A stretch of DNA of 18,320 bases from an uncultured Porphyromonadaceae bacterium (GTDB taxonomy: Bacteria; Bacteroidota; Bacteroidia; Bacteroidales; Muribaculaceae), in assembly GCA_905193485.1 (NCBI GenBank), contig CAJJOX010000020.1, positions 1 through 18,320 on the forward strand. The letters are read 5' to 3'. This document shows, one piece after another, positions 1 to 8,139 of this stretch. The notes beneath the pieces were generated by a model. The model saw only the letters and a list, made by a program, of their open reading frames with translations. It had not been told where the DNA came from and searched no databases. Positions within the stretch are counted from its first letter, which is position 1. Each line of letters begins with the position of its first letter. The position numbers and the translations under genes are program-made.

Positions 1-146
1 AGACCGACATGACATCCATTAAATCCGAAGAGGAATTCCCCACACAGTTTGCCGACTATATCCGGTTTCTTGAAGACCAGCTTCAGACTCCGATCACCAT
101 CGTGTCTATCGGACCCGACCGTGAGCAGACCATTATACGAAAATAA
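1..146 (+). CDS. purA: Adenylosuccinate synthetase, C-terminal end (partial)
   Basis: Only the last 47 or so codons are present; the gene enters from the left edge, with the first full codon at 3 and TAA at 144-146. The translation ends with TPITIVSIGPDREQTIIRK, which matches the conserved PurA C-terminus (a V/I-SxGPDR-x-T motif; the E. coli enzyme has a comparable STGPDRTET stretch). PurA joins IMP and aspartate using GTP to make adenylosuccinate, the first committed step from IMP to AMP, in the cytoplasm. The catalytic P-loop lies outside the window, so activity cannot be judged. The next gene starts 33 bases later on the same strand and could be co-transcribed. The family call is confident despite the short fragment. 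Confidence 0.87.
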   Translation, partial: TDMTSIKSEEEFPTQFADYIRFLEDQLQTPITIVSIGPDREQTIIRK

Positions 147-179
147 CAACGTATCACACAGTCTATAAATCTGACAACC

Positions 180-1427
180 ATGGCAAAAGTAAAACCATTC
201 AAAGGCATCCGTCCTCCGAGAGAATTAGTCACTGAAGTGGCATCACGACCCTACGACGTGCTCAATTCCGACGAAGCCCGTATCGAGGCCAAGGGTAATC
301 CCCGCTCGCTCTACCACATCATCAAGCCCGAGATCGACTTCGATCCGTCAGTCGACGAGCACGATCCACGAGTCTACGACAAAGCCGTTGAAAACTTCAA
401 CCTCTTCCGCCGTAACGGATGGCTCGTGCAAGACGACAAAGAGCACTACTACATCTACGCCCAGACAATGGACGGACGCACGCAATACGGTTTCGTCATA
501 GCCGCCAACGTCGACGACTACATGACCGGACGCATCAAAAAACACGAGCTCACACGCCGCGACAAAGAAGAAGACCGCATGAAACACGTGCGCGTCAACA
601 ATGCAAACATAGAGCCGGTGTTTTTCGCATTTCCCGACAATGAACGACTCGCAGCCATAATTGCCGACGTCACTGCCGGACAACCGCTCTATGACTTCAC
701 CGCTCCGGATGGTTTCGGCCATCAATTCTGGGTGATAGACAACGACGAAACTATAGCGACAATCACTGAAGAATTTGCCAAAATACCCTATCTCTACATT
801 GCCGACGGGCACCATCGCACGGCGGCAGCCGCTCTTGTCGGTAACGAAAAGGCCAAAGCCAATCCGTCTCATACGGGCGAAGAGGAATACAACTACTTCC
901 TTGCTGTGGCCTTCCCCGCATCGCACCTGAAAATCATCGACTACAACCGTGTGGTGCGCGATCTCAACGGACTGACGCCACAACAGTTTCTCGACCGCCT
1001 GCGCGAAAACTTCACAGTCGAAGCAAAAGGCATCCAGCCATATCGTCCGGCACATCTTCATGAATTTTCACTCTACGTTGACGGCTGCTGGTATGCGCTC
1101 AAGGCCCTCGAAGGACGCTACAACGACGCCGATCCAATCGGAGTGCTCGATGTCACCATTTCAAGCGATCTCATCCTGCGCGACATTCTCGGCATCACCG
1201 ATCTTCGCTCCGACAAACGCATCGACTTCGTAGGCGGTATCCGCGGCCTCGAAGAATTGCAACGCCGCGTCGACAGTGGCGAGATGGCTATGGCTCTTGC
1301 CCTTTATCCGGTGTCAATGAAACAGCTCATGGACATAGCCGACACCGGCAACATCATGCCTCCGAAAACCACTTGGTTTGAACCGAAACTGCGCTCCGGC
1401 CTTGTGATTCACGACTTGGCCGACTGA
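180..1427 (+). CDS. DUF1015 family protein
   Basis: A 415-residue soluble protein of the DUF1015 family. It has the family hallmark IADGHHRTAAA, with the His-His-Arg core at residues 211-213, and the usual family length. No signal peptide or membrane segment is seen. DUF1015 proteins are distantly related to the ADP-dependent serine kinase SerK and to the ParB/sulfiredoxin fold, and in Bacteroidota they often sit near serine biosynthesis genes; here the neighbours are purA and purL. A serine-kinase or nucleotide-binding role is therefore possible, but nothing in the sequence proves it. The ATG at 180 is chosen because the family N-terminus (KPFKGIRPPRE) follows directly. No Shine-Dalgarno sequence is visible, as is usual for the phylum. 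The next gene begins 9 bases after the stop. Confidence 0.85.
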   Translation: MAKVKPFKGIRPPRELVTEVASRPYDVLNSDEARIEAKGNPRSLYHIIKPEIDFDPSVDEHDPRVYDKAVENFNLFRRNGWLVQDDKEHYYIYAQTMDGRTQYGFVIAANVDDYMTGRIKKHELTRRDKEEDRMKHVRVNNANIEPVFFAFPDNERLAAIIADVTAGQPLYDFTAPDGFGHQFWVIDNDETIATITEEFAKIPYLYIADGHHRTAAAALVGNEKAKANPSHTGEEEYNYFLAVAFPASHLKIIDYNRVVRDLNGLTPQQFLDRLRENFTVEAKGIQPYRPAHLHEFSLYVDGCWYALKALEGRYNDADPIGVLDVTISSDLILRDILGITDLRSDKRIDFVGGIRGLEELQRRVDSGEMAMALALYPVSMKQLMDIADTGNIMPPKTTWFEPKLRSGLVIHDLAD

Positions 1428-1436
1428 CATGCGGCG

Positions 1437-1937
1437 ATGAATCCCGACAAAACAAAGATCACAACCGAAACCTATCGTCTGACTCCGGCCGTCTATTTCC
1501 GCATAACGGCCGGAGCCATGCTACCTGCCGTTTTGGGATCAGCCGCAATCGCAGTCATTGCAGCATTCACTGTTGCACTGTTTTTTGATCTACGGCTGAT
1601 ATTCGTGGCGCTTATTCTGTTATTCCTAATCATTCCGATGTTTGTGGGACACATATACTATTCTCGTCTTCTCACCACAGACGCCATGTATGCCCTTACA
1701 CCGAAACACGTCACAATCATACCGGACCACACCATCACCGAAACATTCGAAAGCGCCGACAAAGCCAATACCCCGCCTCAACCACGCCAATGGGCCTGGT
1801 CTGAAATACACAGCATCGGCACAACCGGCAAGCACCTCACAATCCGGTTCAACAGCCAGCCCTATATGCTTATCTTACCTCTCTCGGCCGTAGAAGACAA
1901 AAACGCACTCCTATCCCTTACCGACATCTTCCGATAG
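1437..1937 (+). CDS. Two-helix membrane protein with YcxB/PH-like C-terminal domain
   Basis: A 166-residue protein with two hydrophobic helices at about residues 24-47 and 54-76, followed by a roughly 90-residue cytoplasmic domain. The layout (short N-terminal strand, helix hairpin, then a domain with a W-[SA]-E-I motif at about 119-124 and 'LTIRF...LILPLSAV' strands) resembles YcxB-like / bacterial PH-like proteins, but this is a fold-level guess. The start lies only 9 bases after the DUF1015 stop, so the two genes are probably one transcript. Nothing ties it to purine metabolism except position. The function is unknown. Confidence 0.7.
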   Translation: MNPDKTKITTETYRLTPAVYFRITAGAMLPAVLGSAAIAVIAAFTVALFFDLRLIFVALILLFLIIPMFVGHIYYSRLLTTDAMYALTPKHVTIIPDHTITETFESADKANTPPQPRQWAWSEIHSIGTTGKHLTIRFNSQPYMLILPLSAVEDKNALLSLTDIFR

Positions 1938-2091
1938 CCCCGTCAACCATATCCGTATCAACGCATGACAATATCTTTCAGAATCATTCCCAACAGACTA
2001 TCTTACCAATCACCGCATAATTGACACTGCCGCAAACGACACCTGCACCCGGGATTATAGTGTTCATATGCAATCCGGCAGCTTTTTTATC
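1938..2091 (+). other. Intergenic region with weak terminator-like dyad
   Basis: This stretch after the membrane-protein gene has no convincing ORF. CTGCCG at 2027-2032 is the reverse complement of CGGCAG at 2076-2081, which is followed at once by a run of six T (2083-2088). This could end the upstream transcript, but the arms are only 6 bp and 43 bases apart, so the call is weak. The T run lies just ahead of the -33 element of the purL promoter. Confidence 0.3.
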
Positions 2092-2122
2092 TTTGTCGTG
2101 TCGTGAAAAATTGCTAATTTTG
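2092..2122 (+). promoter_or_regulatory. Bacteroidota-type promoter for purL
   Basis: TTTG at 2092-2095 and TAATTTTG at 2115-2122 are separated by 19 bases. This matches the Bacteroidota housekeeping consensus (TTTG at -33, TAnnTTTG at -7). Transcription would begin near 2128-2130, giving a 5' leader of about 90 nt before the purL start at 2218. It is the best-formed promoter in the window. Confidence 0.75.
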
Positions 2123-2130
2123 CAGTCGAC

Positions 2131-2161
2131 ACGCAAATGAATGCGGCAGAAATGCCTGCGT
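2131..2161 (+). promoter_or_regulatory. Hairpin at the 5' end of the purL leader
   Basis: GGCA (2145-2148) and TGCC (2153-2156) enclose a GAAA tetraloop, and ACGCA (2131-2135) can pair with TGCGT (2157-2161), leaving a 9-nt bulge on the 5' side. The structure would start almost at the predicted transcription start and could stabilise the mRNA or affect translation. It does not match a riboswitch that I recognise. Confidence 0.35.
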
Positions 2162-2217
2162 CCGCGCGATCGCAACATCATTTTCTCATCATCCAACACC
2201 ATCCACACCAATATTTT

Positions 2218-5200
2218 ATGGTTGTATTCTTTAAGAAAGGTGCTGCTAAAGTAATAGCCGTTGAGACTGACCATCGCTTCTCTGACGAAGAAAAGGAAAA
2301 GCTCACCTGGCTTTTTGGCGGCGCCACGCCTCTCGTTTCCACATCCGTCAAAGGCAGCTTTATCGGTCCGCGCAAGGAAATGATCACTCCCTGGAGCACA
2401 AACGCTGTCGAAATCACCCAGAACATGGGTCTGCAAGGCATCACGCGAATCGAGGAATTTACCCTCACCCGCGGTGACGACACCCCTTTTGACAAAATGC
2501 TTCAACGCCGCTATGACGGTCTCAACAGCCGCGTATTCAAAACCGACCGTAAACCGGAGCCGATTGTCTACATCGATGACATTTCAGAATACAACAGGCG
2601 TGAAGGCCTCGCTCTCAGCGTCGACGAAGAACAATATCTACGTCAGCTCTCTGAGAAACTAGGCCGTCCGCTTACCGACAGCGAAGTGTTTGGATTCTCT
2701 CAGGTCAACTCCGAACATTGCCGCCACAAAATATTCAACGGCACATTTATCATCGACGGAGAAGAAAAGCCTCTATCTCTCTTCAAACTCATCAAAAAGA
2801 CATCACAGCAGAATCCCAACGGACTTGTTTCCGCATATAAAGACAATGTGGCTTTCGTCGAGGGTCCGCGCGTAGAGCAATTCTACCCGACCAACCCCGA
2901 CCGTCCAGATATGTTTGACGTTAAGGAAATCGACACCGTCATCTCGCTTAAAGCCGAAACCCACAACTTTCCAACGACAGTCGAGCCATTCAACGGAGCA
3001 GCCACCGGCACCGGCGGCGAAATCCGCGATCGCCTCGGGGGCGGCCGTGCATCGCTTCCGATTGCCGGCACCGCAGTGTATATGACTTCCTACCCCCGCA
3101 TGACACCCGAACATCGCTGGGAACTGATGATGAATCCTCGAGTATGGCTCTATCAGACACCTTGCGATATTCTCATCAAAGCATCCAACGGAGCATCCGA
3201 CTTCGGCAATAAATTCGGGCAGCCTCTCATCTGCGGCTCGCTCCTGACATTCGAGCATGACGAAAACGGACGCCTTTATGCCTACGACAAGGTGATCATG
3301 CTTGCCGGAGGTGTCGGATTTGCAGCTAAAAAAGATGCGATCAAAGGCACTCCTCAACCGGGTGAAAAAGTCGTTGTGATGGGTGGCGACAACTACCGTA
3401 TCGGCATGGGTGGAGGAGCCGTTTCATCGGTCGAAACCGGACAATACGACAACTCTATCGAACTAAATGCCGTACAGCGAGCCAATCCCGAAATGCAGAA
3501 ACGCGTGTCGAACGTGATACGCGCCCTCGCTGAAAGCGACGACAACCCTATTGTGTCGATCCACGACCATGGCGCCGGCGGACACCTCAACGCACTCTCC
3601 GAACTTGTTGAAGAAACAGGCGGCCGCATTGATCTCGATGCGCTTCCTGTCGGCGACGCCACCCTATCGGCAAAAGAAATAGTGGGCAACGAAAGCCAGG
3701 AACGTATGGGCATGGTGCTTGACGTCCAGCATCTCGACTATGTGGAGCGCATAGCGCGCCGTGAACGCGCACCGATGTATGTGGTTGGCGAAACCACCGG
3801 CGACGACCGTTTCGTGTTCCGTCGCAACGACGGGGTCAAACCCATCGACCTCGCAATGGCCGACATGTTTGGCAACTCGCCGAAAACGGTGATGACCGAC
3901 AACACTGTCGAAACAAAATATGCCGATCCTGAATACAGCGACGACCATATCGACGAATATCTCCGCGATGTGCTGTCGCTCGAAGCCGTTGCCTGCAAAG
4001 ACTGGCTCACCAACAAAGTGGATCGATCCGTCACCGGCAAGATCGCACGTCAGCAATGTCAAGGCGAAATTCAGCTCCCGTTGAGCGACTGCGGCGTCGT
4101 GGCTCTCGACTATAGAGGCCGACGCGGCATCGCCACTTCCATCGGACATGCCCCGCAGGTGGCTCTTGCCGATTCGGCGCAAGGCTCAGTAATGGCAATT
4201 GCCGAAGCCCTCACCAACATCGTCACCGCACCCATCGAGAACGACATCAAAGGCCTATCCCTCAGCGCCAACTGGATGTGGCCTTGCAAAAATCCGGGCG
4301 AAGACGCTGCCCTATACCGCGCGGTTGAGGCATGCAGCGATTTTGCCTGTGCCCTCGGCATAAACATACCCACCGGCAAAGACTCATTGTCGATGACACA
4401 GAAATATGGCAACGACAAAGTGTTTGCGCCCGGCACAGTGATAATTTCCGCTGCCGGCGAAGTCACTGATGTCAGAAAAGTGGTGAGCCCGGTCATCCAG
4501 CCCGGTCGCTCACGGCTTTACTATATCGACTTCTCAGGCTCTCCGCTTGCACTTGGCGGCTCGGCTCTCGCACAGACCCTCAACCGCATCGGTTCGCAGG
4601 TTCCAGCCGTCAAAAGCCCCGAGCAGTTTGTCAATACATTCAATGCGATCCAGCGTCTTGTCAAACGCGGTTCGCTAATGGCGGCCCACGACGTTTCGGC
4701 CGGAGGCCTCATCACCACACTTCTTGAAATGACATTCGCCAACACGACCGGCGGCATCAACTTCACCACTGACGCATTCGTATCCGAAGGCGAAACCGAT
4801 CTTGTCAAGATCCTCTTTGCCGAAAATCCGGCTCTCGTCATTCAGGTGGCCGACGACAAATGCGAAGCCGCGGAGCGGCTCCTCACAGAGGCCGGAGTGC
4901 ACTTCCTGCCCATCGGCGAACCAGACGCCGAACGCACAGTGATGATCGAACATCAAGGCACCGTGCGCATGGCCGGCATAGATTATCTGCGTGACGTGTG
5001 GTTCCGCCCGTCATATCTGCTCGATGCCGTCCAAAGCGGTGAGAAATGCGCCCGCATGCGTTTCGAAAACTATAAGAAACAGCCCCTGCGGTTCCGCATT
5101 CCCGCCTCGTTCGACGGATCTCTCGCCTCTCGCTCGCTTGTGTCAGGGCGCCATCAGCCTTCGGGCATCCGTGCCGCCATCATCCGCGAGAAAGGCGTCA

Positions 5201-5928
5201 ACGGAGACCGCGAAATGGCATATTCGCTTTATCTCGCGGGATTCGATGTGAAAGACGTGCACATGACCGACCTCATGAGCGGACGCGAAACGCTCGACGA
5301 CGTAAACATGATCGTGTTCTGCGGCGGCTTCTCCAACTCCGATGTGCTCGGATCCGCAAAAGGATGGGCCGGCGGATTTCGTTACAACGAAAAAGCCCGT
5401 GAAGCGCTCCGCCGCTTCTATGAGCGCCCCGACACCCTCTCGCTCGGCGTGTGCAACGGTTGCCAGCTCATGATCGAGCTGAATCTCATATGCCCCGAAC
5501 ATCCGCGCAAGGCAACAATGGAGCACAACATAAGCCACAAATTCGAATCGCAATTCATCGGCGTGACAATCCCTGAAAACCGCTCGGTTATGTTCGGTCC
5601 GATGGCCGGAATGAAACTCGGCATCTGGGTGGCTCACGGCGAAGGCCGATTCAATCTGCCAATGCCTCTGTCGGACTACAACGTGGCCCTTCGCTACAAT
5701 TACGCCTCTTATCCCGCCAACCCCAACGGATCACGAGGCGCCGTAGCAGGACTATGCTCGGCCGACGGACGCCATCTTGCCATGATGCCACACCTCGAAC
5801 GCGCCATTTTCCCCTGGCAATGCGCATTCTATCCCCGATCGCGACGTCGCAACGACGTCACCCCGTGGATCGACGGATTTGTCAACGCCCGCAAATGGAT
5901 CGAGCAACACAGGCTTAAAAAACAATAA
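2218..5928 (+). CDS. purL: Phosphoribosylformylglycinamidine synthase (FGAM synthetase), single-chain
   Basis: A 1236-residue large-type PurL that makes FGAM from FGAR, glutamine and ATP in step 4 of de novo purine synthesis. The synthetase core carries the conserved ETHNFPTTVEPFNGAATG and GGEIRD segments (around residues 245-270). The C-terminal class I glutaminase domain has a catalytic Cys at 1079 (LGVCNGCQ) with His1140 and Glu1142 (HGEGRF), so the triad is intact. The reading frame stays open back to an ATG at 2137, but 2218 is preferred: family members begin with a short strand like MVVFFKK, and the earlier ATG lies only about 8 nt from the predicted transcript start and would add 27 residues unlike the family. 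A promoter precedes the gene and a strong hairpin follows it. Confidence 0.96.
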   Translation: MVVFFKKGAAKVIAVETDHRFSDEEKEKLTWLFGGATPLVSTSVKGSFIGPRKEMITPWSTNAVEITQNMGLQGITRIEEFTLTRGDDTPFDKMLQRRYDGLNSRVFKTDRKPEPIVYIDDISEYNRREGLALSVDEEQYLRQLSEKLGRPLTDSEVFGFSQVNSEHCRHKIFNGTFIIDGEEKPLSLFKLIKKTSQQNPNGLVSAYKDNVAFVEGPRVEQFYPTNPDRPDMFDVKEIDTVISLKAETHNFPTTVEPFNGAATGTGGEIRDRLGGGRASLPIAGTAVYMTSYPRMTPEHRWELMMNPRVWLYQTPCDILIKASNGASDFGNKFGQPLICGSLLTFEHDENGRLYAYDKVIMLAGGVGFAAKKDAIKGTPQPGEKVVVMGGDNYRIGMGGGAVSSVETGQYDNSIELNAVQRANPEMQKRVSNVIRALAESDDNPIVSIHDHGAGGHLNALSELVEETGGRIDLDALPVGDATLSAKEIVGNESQERMGMVLDVQHLDYVERIARRERAPMYVVGETTGDDRFVFRRNDGVKPIDLAMADMFGNSPKTVMTDNTVETKYADPEYSDDHIDEYLRDVLSLEAVACKDWLTNKVDRSVTGKIARQQCQGEIQLPLSDCGVVALDYRGRRGIATSIGHAPQVALADSAQGSVMAIAEALTNIVTAPIENDIKGLSLSANWMWPCKNPGEDAALYRAVEACSDFACALGINIPTGKDSLSMTQKYGNDKVFAPGTVIISAAGEVTDVRKVVSPVIQPGRSRLYYIDFSGSPLALGGSALAQTLNRIGSQVPAVKSPEQFVNTFNAIQRLVKRGSLMAAHDVSAGGLITTLLEMTFANTTGGINFTTDAFVSEGETDLVKILFAENPALVIQVADDKCEAAERLLTEAGVHFLPIGEPDAERTVMIEHQGTVRMAGIDYLRDVWFRPSYLLDAVQSGEKCARMRFENYKKQPLRFRIPASFDGSLASRSLVSGRHQPSGIRAAIIREKGVNGDREMAYSLYLAGFDVKDVHMTDLMSGRETLDDVNMIVFCGGFSNSDVLGSAKGWAGGFRYNEKAREALRRFYERPDTLSLGVCNGCQLMIELNLICPEHPRKATMEHNISHKFESQFIGVTIPENRSVMFGPMAGMKLGIWVAHGEGRFNLPMPLSDYNVALRYNYASYPANPNGSRGAVAGLCSADGRHLAMMPHLERAIFPWQCAFYPRSRRRNDVTPWIDGFVNARKWIEQHRLKKQ

Positions 5929-5937
5929 CCCCACAAC

Positions 5938-5996
5938 CGGCGGGAGCAACGCTGCAAGGATTTCAAGCCCTTGGCGTTATGCTCCCGCCGCCTTTT
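5938..5996 (+). terminator. Intrinsic terminator after purL
   Basis: CGGCGGGAGC (5938-5947) pairs perfectly with GCTCCCGCCG (5981-5990), and AACGC (5948-5952) pairs with GCGTT (5974-5978). This gives a 15-bp GC-rich stem with a 2-nt bulge and a loop of about 21 nt. CCTTTT follows. It begins 9 bases after the purL stop and ends about 40 bases before the next start, so it probably stops or thins transcription into the PurF-like gene. Confidence 0.65.
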
Positions 5997-6033
5997 ACAT
6001 AGCATCATAATCCAACATTTAAACGCCATCTTT

Positions 6034-7437
6034 ATGGGAGGTTTTTTCGGCATTACCGCCAAATCAAAATGCGTCGACCGGCTTTTCTACGGCGTCGACT
6101 ACAACAGCCACATGGGCACAAAACGCGCCGGCATGGCAACCGTGGACAACGGAATATTCTCTCGATCGATCCACAACATCGAAAACTCATATTTCCGCAC
6201 AAAATTCGAGGGCGATCTGAAAGACTTCTCGGGCAACAGCGGAATCGGCGTCATTTCCGATACCGACGCTCAGCCTATTATCGTCAACTGCCATCTTGGC
6301 AAATTCGCCATAGTCACCGTCGCACGCATCAACAATATCGCACAGCTCGAGAAGGAGATGCTTGCCAAAGGACACCATTTCTGCGAACACAGCTATGACA
6401 TCATCAACCCGACCGAAATGATTGCCGCCCTTATCAGCGAAGGGGACGATCTCGTCAGCGGCATTGAAAACGTCTACCGCAACGTCAAGGGTTCCTGCTC
6501 AATGCTTCTGCTCACAGAGCACAGTATCATCGCCGCACGCGACCGCCTCGGACGAACACCCATCATCATCGGGAAAGGCGATGACGGCTATGCCGCCTCT
6601 TCCGAAAGCTGCGCCTTCACCAATCTGGGATTCGACGACTACTACAACGTAGGTCCGGGCGAAATAGTCGAATTGACCCCCTGCGGCATGCGCCGGCTTC
6701 GCGAACCTGAAGAGGAAATGCAGATATGTTCGTTTCTGTGGATCTATTATGGCTACCCCGTATGTCAATATGAGGGGCGCAATGTGGATCGCATGCGCTA
6801 TGTCACAGGGCGTGAAATGGGCAAGAACGACACCGACGAAGCCGATTTCGTCAGTGCGATACCCGATTCAGGCATCGGAATGGCCTTAGGCTATGCGCAA
6901 GGAAAAGGGGTGCCCTATCTTCGCGGCATTGTAAAGTACACTCCCACATGGCCCAGGAGTTTCACGCCTTCCACTCAGGAACGACGCGAACTCGTGGCAA
7001 AGATGAAGCTGATTCCCAACAAAGCTCTTCTGCGCGATCGCAAAGTGATATTCTGCGACGATTCAATTGTCCGTGGCACGCAGTTGCGCGACAACGTCAA
7101 GGATCTCATCATGGCCGGCATCAAAGCCGTTCACATGCGCATCAGCTGCCCTCCCCTCATCTATCCGTGCGAATTTCTCAACTTCACGGCTTCAAAAAGC
7201 GCGCTTGAGCTGATCACCCGACGCGTTATCGCCGACTTCGAAGGCAGCGACGACCGCAATCTCGACGCCTATGCGACCACCGACTCCCCCCAATACAAGC
7301 GCATGGTCGAAGAAATTCGCCGCCGGCTCGGCCTCACTTCTCTCCGCTTCAGCTCTCTTGAAAACATCATCGCGGCAATCGGCCTGCCTAAATGCAAGAT
7401 TTGCACGCACTGCTTCGACGGATCAAGTCATTTCTGA
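6034..7437 (+). CDS. PurF-family paralogue with degenerate glutaminase domain
   Basis: A 467-residue protein with amidophosphoribosyltransferase architecture: an N-terminal Ntn glutaminase-like domain (about 1-225) and a C-terminal phosphoribosyltransferase domain. The PRPP loop is intact (VIFCDDSIVRGTQ, 338-350), and cysteines 232, 379, 457 and 460 (with an extra Cys454) sit where Bacillus-type PurF binds its 4Fe-4S cluster. The glutaminase site is not intact: the protein starts MGGFFG where active PurF has a nucleophilic Cys after Met, the HxRYxT arginine segment is missing (IGVISDTDAQP, 71-81), and the oxyanion Asn-Gly is replaced (IVTVARINN, 93-101). It may use free ammonia, be regulatory, or act on another phosphoribosyl substrate. 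The ATG at 6034 is chosen over an open frame from 5971, which begins inside the terminator arm. Confidence 0.85.
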   Translation: MGGFFGITAKSKCVDRLFYGVDYNSHMGTKRAGMATVDNGIFSRSIHNIENSYFRTKFEGDLKDFSGNSGIGVISDTDAQPIIVNCHLGKFAIVTVARINNIAQLEKEMLAKGHHFCEHSYDIINPTEMIAALISEGDDLVSGIENVYRNVKGSCSMLLLTEHSIIAARDRLGRTPIIIGKGDDGYAASSESCAFTNLGFDDYYNVGPGEIVELTPCGMRRLREPEEEMQICSFLWIYYGYPVCQYEGRNVDRMRYVTGREMGKNDTDEADFVSAIPDSGIGMALGYAQGKGVPYLRGIVKYTPTWPRSFTPSTQERRELVAKMKLIPNKALLRDRKVIFCDDSIVRGTQLRDNVKDLIMAGIKAVHMRISCPPLIYPCEFLNFTASKSALELITRRVIADFEGSDDRNLDAYATTDSPQYKRMVEEIRRRLGLTSLRFSSLENIIAAIGLPKCKICTHCFDGSSHF

Positions 7438-7440
7438 AAC

Positions 7441-7470
7441 GCCGACTATTATAACATCTGTTATAACGGC
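7441..7470 (+). promoter_or_regulatory. Near-perfect palindrome downstream of the PurF-like gene
   Basis: TTATAACA (7449-7456), two bases, then TGTTATAA (7459-7466) form an 18-bp palindrome. It is flanked by GCCG (7441-7444) and CGGC (7467-7470), which can also pair if four bases bulge. It lies 3 bases after the stop codon. It could be an operator for a dimeric regulator acting on the sigma-factor gene, or an RNA stem at the 3' end of the PurF-like mRNA. Confidence 0.4.
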
Positions 7471-7483
7471 CAGCAAACTATAC

Positions 7484-7529
7484 ATCGCCCGGACTTCGGT
7501 TCGGGCGATAATCATATAAAAACGTTTTT
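7484..7529 (+). terminator. UUCG-tetraloop hairpin with delayed T run
   Basis: ATCGCCCG (7484-7491) pairs with CGGGCGAT (7502-7509). The stem extends through G-U, A-U and C-G pairs to a UUCG tetraloop (7495-7498). A run of five T comes only at 7525-7529, about 15 nt downstream. The hairpin is very stable and suits a transcript end or mRNA 3' protection, but the T-run spacing is not ideal. Confidence 0.55.
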
Positions 7530-7555
7530 CTATTGGCTACAAATGCTTATATTTG
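7525..7555 (+). promoter_or_regulatory. Candidate promoter for the ECF sigma gene
   Basis: TATATTTG at 7548-7555 matches the TAnnTTTG -7 consensus. The -33 element is poor: a T run at 7525-7529, with 18 bases between. Transcription would start near 7561, just ahead of the ATG at 7573. This makes the earlier in-frame ATG at 7543, which lies upstream of the -7 box, unlikely as a start. Confidence 0.5.
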
Positions 7556-7572
7556 CCTGTCAATCTAAAATC

Positions 7573-8127
7573 ATGCACAACACGAGTCAAGACAGAGATG
7601 CACGTTTTGAGCGCTTTTACGAGGCCAATTTTCCAAAGGTCAAGCACTTCGCCCGGCTATTGACCGGATCGGAAGCCGACGCCGAAGATATAGCCCAGAG
7701 TATTTTTCTGAAACTTTGGATGCGTCCCGACCTTTGGGAAAGTGATGAATCCATTGCCGGATATCTCTATGTCGTGACAAGAAACGAGATTTTCGCACTC
7801 TTCAAGCATCAGCGCATCGAGAAGGAATATGAGGAACGCATGGCTCATTCACATCTCCTTGATGAGCTTTGGGCCGAAAACACCACACAACCGCTCGAAG
7901 AAATATACTATAAGGAAAAGCTGCTGCTTATTGAACTGGCGCTTAAGCAGATGCCGCCGCGCCGTAGGGAAGTGTTCGAGCTGAGCCGTTTCGATGGATT
8001 GTCCAACAAAGAGATTGCCGAACGCCTCGACATTCCCGTGCGCACCGTCGAGGATTATATCTATAAAACTCTACTTGAATTACGCAAAGTGTTAATGTTT
8101 GTTATATTATTCCGGCTCTTTCCGTAA
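7573..8127 (+). CDS. ECF-type RNA polymerase sigma factor (Bacteroidota family)
   Basis: A 184-residue sigma-70 family protein. Region 2 is at about residues 10-80 (FERFYEANFPKVKHFARLL, then a DAEDIAQSIFLKLW helix). Region 4 is at about 120-175, with the helix-turn-helix GLSNKEIAERLDIPVRTVEDY. A hydrophobic C-terminal tail follows (VLMFVILFRLFP), as often seen in the Bacteroidota-expanded ECF group. Such sigma factors are held by a FecR-type anti-sigma factor and released when a TonB-dependent receptor senses its substrate. The FecR gene follows 56 bases downstream and a SusC-like remnant comes next, so its target was probably the now-broken receptor operon. The start at 7573 is chosen because the -7 box overlaps the upstream ATG at 7543. 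Confidence 0.9.
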   Translation: MHNTSQDRDARFERFYEANFPKVKHFARLLTGSEADAEDIAQSIFLKLWMRPDLWESDESIAGYLYVVTRNEIFALFKHQRIEKEYEERMAHSHLLDELWAENTTQPLEEIYYKEKLLLIELALKQMPPRRREVFELSRFDGLSNKEIAERLDIPVRTVEDYIYKTLLELRKVLMFVILFRLFP

Positions 8128-8139
8128 TTTTATTTTCTG

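Noticed and set aside
348..1061. 237-residue open frame on the minus strand inside the DUF1015 gene
   Set aside because: It lies wholly opposite a well-supported gene, its translation has no recognisable domain, and it is explained by codon usage of the plus strand.
2137..2217. Extended purL start at 2137
   Set aside because: The extra 27 residues do not resemble PurL, and the ATG lies almost at the predicted transcript start; 2218 fits the family N-terminus.
2803..3357. Minus-strand open frames within purL
   Set aside because: They are shadows of a high-GC3 coding region, with no promoter or family match.
5971..6033. Extended start of the PurF-like gene at 5971
   Set aside because: It would begin inside the purL terminator hairpin; the family starts M-x-G-F-F-G at 6034.
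2166..7045. Three GCGATCGC palindromes (near 2166, 3026 and 7036)
   Set aside because: Two lie in coding sequence, they have no regular spacing, and the number is compatible with a GC-balanced genome; no function is implied.
7543..7572. Sigma-factor start at 7543
   Set aside because: The ATG lies upstream of the TATATTTG -7 box, and the extra residues are not sigma-like.
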